A stretch of 5,025 nt of DNA, taken from NCBI GenBank assembly GCA_955652455.1, contig CATPBU010000312.1:1-5025 (forward strand), read 5' to 3'. Under the pieces are notes generated by a model that was not told where the DNA came from, did not search any database, and saw only the letters and a list, made by a program, of their open reading frames with translations. Below are positions 4,843 to 5,025 of this stretch, in pieces (position 1 is the stretch's first letter; every line of letters begins with the position of its first letter). A program made the position numbers and the translations under genes. The stretch is from Candidatus Dormiibacterota bacterium. GTDB taxonomy: Bacteria; Chloroflexota; Dormibacteria; UBA8260.

Positions 4843-5025
4843 AATCTCGCCGACCAACACGGTCACAACTGCATACAACAGCGCAGTCACATATCGCATC
4901 GGCCCCTGAGAAGTGCACAATAGCGCGCAGACTCAGTGCAATGCGACAGGCGCCCGGGCAGGTGCCATCGCCATGGGAGCGGCGGGATGGTCTTGGTCGA
5001 TGGTGCCAGCAACACGGTAGAGCGG
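4843..5025. other. Right edge; no confident gene, weak partial coding candidates
   Basis: Two mutually exclusive partial readings exist. On the plus strand, ATG 4987 follows GGGAG (4975-4979) at a 7-base spacing and reads MVLVDGASNTVER to the window end, which could be the first 13 residues of a gene. On the minus strand, a frame entering from the right reads PLYRVAGTIDQDHPAAPM and stops with TGA at 4933-4935, which could be the last 30 residues of a gene. Neither is recognised and both are too short to judge. Confidence 0.3.

Noticed and set aside
4536..4920. Two minus-strand open frames across the tRNA (products containing QLGEHLHGMQGVGGSSPPG and SSAGRALAWHARGRGFESP)
   Set aside because: These are well-known spurious translations of tRNA genes; the nucleotides are explained by tRNA-Ala.
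1..5025. CRISPR array, insertion sequence or riboswitch
   Set aside because: No regularly spaced repeats, no transposase motif, no paired terminal inverted repeats and no recognisable riboswitch core were seen.

Overview
The window is GC-rich DNA, roughly two thirds G+C by eye, with strong G/C bias at third codon positions in the real genes. It looks like the chromosome of a high-GC actinobacterium. The closest family match I recognise is the mycobacterial MbcTA-type toxin-antitoxin pair at the left end. The genus cannot be fixed from this sequence.

Layout: (1) Positions 1-883, plus strand: the 3' part of an MbcA/Xre-type antitoxin gene (its start lies left of the window), followed 14 bases later by a complete RES-domain toxin gene. 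(2) Positions 938-4245, minus strand: three co-directional genes. In transcription order they are a membrane acyltransferase of the OafA/acyltransferase-3 family (3121-4245), a zinc-free NADP-dependent MDR oxidoreductase (2040-3059) and an FMN-dependent alpha-hydroxy acid oxidase/dehydrogenase (938-2011). The TA pair and this group converge on a 54-base gap with a possible GNRA-loop hairpin. (3) Positions 4246-4714: about 470 bases with no convincing gene. They hold a 16-bp perfect palindrome, an inverted repeat overlapping a strong Shine-Dalgarno-like sequence, a possible frame-broken remnant encoding one hydrophobic segment, and a cluster of small hairpins. (4) Positions 4715-4790, minus strand: a complete tRNA-Ala with anticodon GGC, encoded CCA and the G3:U70 alanine identity pair. 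(5) Positions 4791-5025: the tRNA upstream region, with a possible -10 element and a 14-bp palindrome, then a window edge with only weak partial coding signals.

Functionally, the TA pair would work as a self-contained module in which the toxin attacks NAD+ or ADP-ribosylates a target and the antitoxin neutralises it and represses the promoter. The two oxidoreductases are separated by only 28 bases and are probably co-transcribed. They could act in one redox pathway (2-hydroxy acid oxidation and enone or carbonyl reduction), but no substrate can be read from the sequence. The acyltransferase, 61 bases upstream, may share the transcript or be an unrelated neighbour. I found nothing that clearly qualifies as an undescribed system. 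The least explained part is the non-coding stretch between the acyltransferase and the tRNA.
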